Below, in pieces: positions 5,040 to 6,624 of a DNA stretch of 6,624 nucleotides. The translations under genes and the position numbers were made by a program. The notes below the pieces were generated by a model that searched no databases, was not told the origin of the DNA, and saw only the letters and a list, made by a program, of their open reading frames with translations. The number at the start of each line of letters is the position of its first letter. The first letter of the stretch is position 1. Source of the DNA: JBKHBQ01 sp046542305 (lineage in GTDB: Bacteria; Bacteroidota; Bacteroidia; Bacteroidales; 4484-276); contig JBKHBQ010000220.1 of the NCBI GenBank assembly GCA_046542305.1, positions 1 through 6,624 of the forward strand. Reading direction: 5' to 3'.

Positions 5040-6624
5040 ATGATAAATTTATCCAGGCTGTTGAGGCGCGCAAATGCAATGTTTACCCTCGTTTTTATTT
5101 CACTTGCTATTTTCTCCTGCCAGAATAAAGAGGTTATTTTCCGTCCCGTCTCGATTATTCCTGAACCGGTTTCCGTTGAGGAGCGGGGTGGATCCTACGA
5201 AATCGTTCCCGGCAGCAAGGTGCTTGTTCATTCCGGTGATGAGGATGCGGCAAAAATCGCCCGGATGTTCGCGGATCGTATATATCGGACCGCAGGGTTT
5301 AAACCGGAAATGAATGACATCCAGGATCGCCGCAACGATCACGGCATTATTTTCGAAATTGTGGCCGCCGCCGATTCCCTTGGTCAAGAGGGTTATAGTC
5401 TTCAGGTTAAGAACAGGAAGATCGAACTTACGGCCTACCGGCCTGCCGGATTGTTTCGCGGACTGCAAACGCTTTACCAGTTGATGCCGGCTGCCGTTTT
5501 TGGGGATGAAATGGCTGATGGCACCGAATGGAAAATCCCAAGGGTAAATATTCACGACAAGCCCCGCTATGCATGGCGCGGCATGCACCTGGATGTCTCG
5601 CGGCATTTCTTCGCGAAGGAATTTATCAAGCGCTACATCGATTTGATTGCCTTGCACAAAATGAACATATTTCACTGGCACCTGACCGACGACAACGGCT
5701 GGCGCATCGAAATTGATCAATACCCAAAACTGACCGAAATCGCTGCCTGGCGTGTGGACCGTGAACATCAGCCCTGGAATGAGCGCACGCCGCCTGAGCC
5801 GGGCGAGGAGGCTACCTATGGTGGTTATTATACAAAGGAGGACATCCGGGAGATCGTGGCCTACGCAGCCGACCGTTATATCACCGTTGTTCCTGAGATT
5901 GAAATGCCCGGCCATACCAGCGAGGTGCTGGCGGCCTATCCGGAGCTCTCCTGCACCGGCGGGCCTTTTTATGTGCAGCCCGGCGGATACTGGCCCAATG
6001 TGGATATTTTCTGTGCCGGAAACGAGCAGACCTTCGAATTTCTCGAAAATATTCTGGATGAGGTGATCGAACTGTTTCCCGGTGAATACATTCATATCGG
6101 CGGCGACGAAGCCACCAAAACACGCTGGGAAGCATGCCATAAATGTCAGCAGCGGATCAGGCAAGAGGGGCTTGCCAATGAATATGAACTGCAAAGCTGG
6201 TTTATTAAGCGCATGGAAAAATACCTGAACAGCAAGGGCAAACGGCTGATCGGCTGGGACGAGATCCTGGAGGGCGGACTGGCTCCCGAAGCTACGGTGA
6301 TGTCGTGGAGAGGTTTTGACGGCGGCATCGAGGCGGCCCGGCAGGGGCACGATGTGGTGATGTCGCCTGTGTCGCATTGCTATTTCGATTACTACCAGGG
6401 CAATCCTGATTTCGAACCTGTGGCCATTGGCGGGTTCACCACGCTTAAAAAAGTTTATTCGTTCGATCCTACGCCTCCGGTCCTCAATGCCGAAGAGGCA
6501 AAACATATTTTGGGCGGCCAGGGCAATGTATGGACCGAATACATCCCCTCGCCCGAACACGCCGAATACATGAGCACACCGCGCATGACGGCGCTGGCCG
6601 AGGTGCTGTGGTCGCCAAAGGAAA
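5040..6624 (+). CDS. Beta-N-acetylhexosaminidase, GH20 family lipoprotein (C-terminus beyond right edge)
   Basis: Exported glycosidase that removes terminal N-acetylglucosamine or N-acetylgalactosamine residues using substrate-assisted catalysis. The frame opens at ATG 5040 and runs 528 codons to the edge without a stop. Arg-rich start (RLLRR, 6-10), hydrophobic core (14-25) and IFSC (24-27) indicate a lipoprotein signal with Cys27 lipidated; a later ATG at 5079 would lose the positive charges, so 5040 is chosen. Residues about 30-165 fit the GH20b N-terminal domain. The TIM barrel starts at about 177 (RYAWRGMHLDVSRHFF), with Arg180 and Asp185 for sugar binding. FHWHLTDDNGWR (211-222) and PEIEMPGH (285-292) follow, then the catalytic pair Asp356-Glu357 in IHIGGDEA, GWDEI with Trp406, and VWTEY with Trp498. 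Nearly all of the barrel is present; only its end and any C-terminal modules are missing. It may act on chitin-type, host or peptidoglycan amino sugars; the actual substrate is unknown. Confidence 0.96.
   Translation, partial: MINLSRLLRRANAMFTLVFISLAIFSCQNKEVIFRPVSIIPEPVSVEERGGSYEIVPGSKVLVHSGDEDAAKIARMFADRIYRTAGFKPEMNDIQDRRNDHGIIFEIVAAADSLGQEGYSLQVKNRKIELTAYRPAGLFRGLQTLYQLMPAAVFGDEMADGTEWKIPRVNIHDKPRYAWRGMHLDVSRHFFAKEFIKRYIDLIALHKMNIFHWHLTDDNGWRIEIDQYPKLTEIAAWRVDREHQPWNERTPPEPGEEATYGGYYTKEDIREIVAYAADRYITVVPEIEMPGHTSEVLAAYPELSCTGGPFYVQPGGYWPNVDIFCAGNEQTFEFLENILDEVIELFPGEYIHIGGDEATKTRWEACHKCQQRIRQEGLANEYELQSWFIKRMEKYLNSKGKRLIGWDEILEGGLAPEATVMSWRGFDGGIEAARQGHDVVMSPVSHCYFDYYQGNPDFEPVAIGGFTTLKKVYSFDPTPPVLNAEEAKHILGGQGNVWTEYIPSPEHAEYMSTPRMTALAEVLWSPKE

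Noticed and set aside
5100..6560. A 486-codon open frame on the minus strand opposite the GH20 gene
   Set aside because: Its length is striking, but the plus strand holds every GH20 motif in one continuous frame. The antisense protein shows no recognisable domain; it is a by-product of the plus-strand codon composition.

Overview
The window looks like a chromosomal segment of a Bacteroidota (Bacteroidetes) bacterium, probably of the Bacteroidales/Marinilabiliales type. The evidence is the overlapping folK–deoxynucleoside kinase pair beside a divergent sppA, promoter boxes matching the Bacteroidota -7 consensus TAnnTTTG a short distance before several start codons, the lack of strong Shine-Dalgarno sequences, and two exported enzymes (a family S37 peptidase and a GH20 hexosaminidase lipoprotein) typical of the phylum. 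The taxonomic placement is an inference from gene content and signals, without any database search.

Layout. Bases 1-597 (minus) hold the N-terminal third of a 67K-type signal peptide peptidase SppA, running off the left edge. A 100-bp divergent promoter region separates it from a two-gene plus-strand operon: folK (HPPK, folate synthesis, 700-1227) and a deoxynucleoside kinase (dNTP salvage, 1218-1859), whose reading frames overlap by 10 bases. The kinase meets, stop codon against stop codon with no spacer, a minus-strand AAA_14/DUF4143-type ATPase (1860-3053). This ATPase gene is visibly AT-richer than its neighbours and looks like an accessory gene. Its upstream region contains three 22-bp repeat units, spaced 32-33 bp, each made of AAAAAG plus a 16-bp palindrome of the form TATCAA-N4-TTGATA. 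The first unit lies directly upstream of the ATPase's -7 box. This is the most interesting unexplained structure in the window.

On the right, a secreted S37 serine peptidase (3291-4628) is followed by a 411-bp non-coding gap with an 18-bp imperfect direct repeat and two hairpins. Then comes a GH20 beta-N-acetylhexosaminidase lipoprotein (5040 to the right edge, incomplete at its C-terminus but with its catalytic core present).

How the parts relate: SppA (membrane proteolysis), FolK (folate) and the kinase (nucleotide salvage) are housekeeping functions. The S37 peptidase and GH20 enzyme are envelope or periplasmic degradative enzymes that could serve peptide and amino-sugar scavenging, but they are separately promoted and nothing ties them into one polysaccharide utilisation locus here. 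I see no tRNA, rRNA, CRISPR array, transposase or clear prophage gene.
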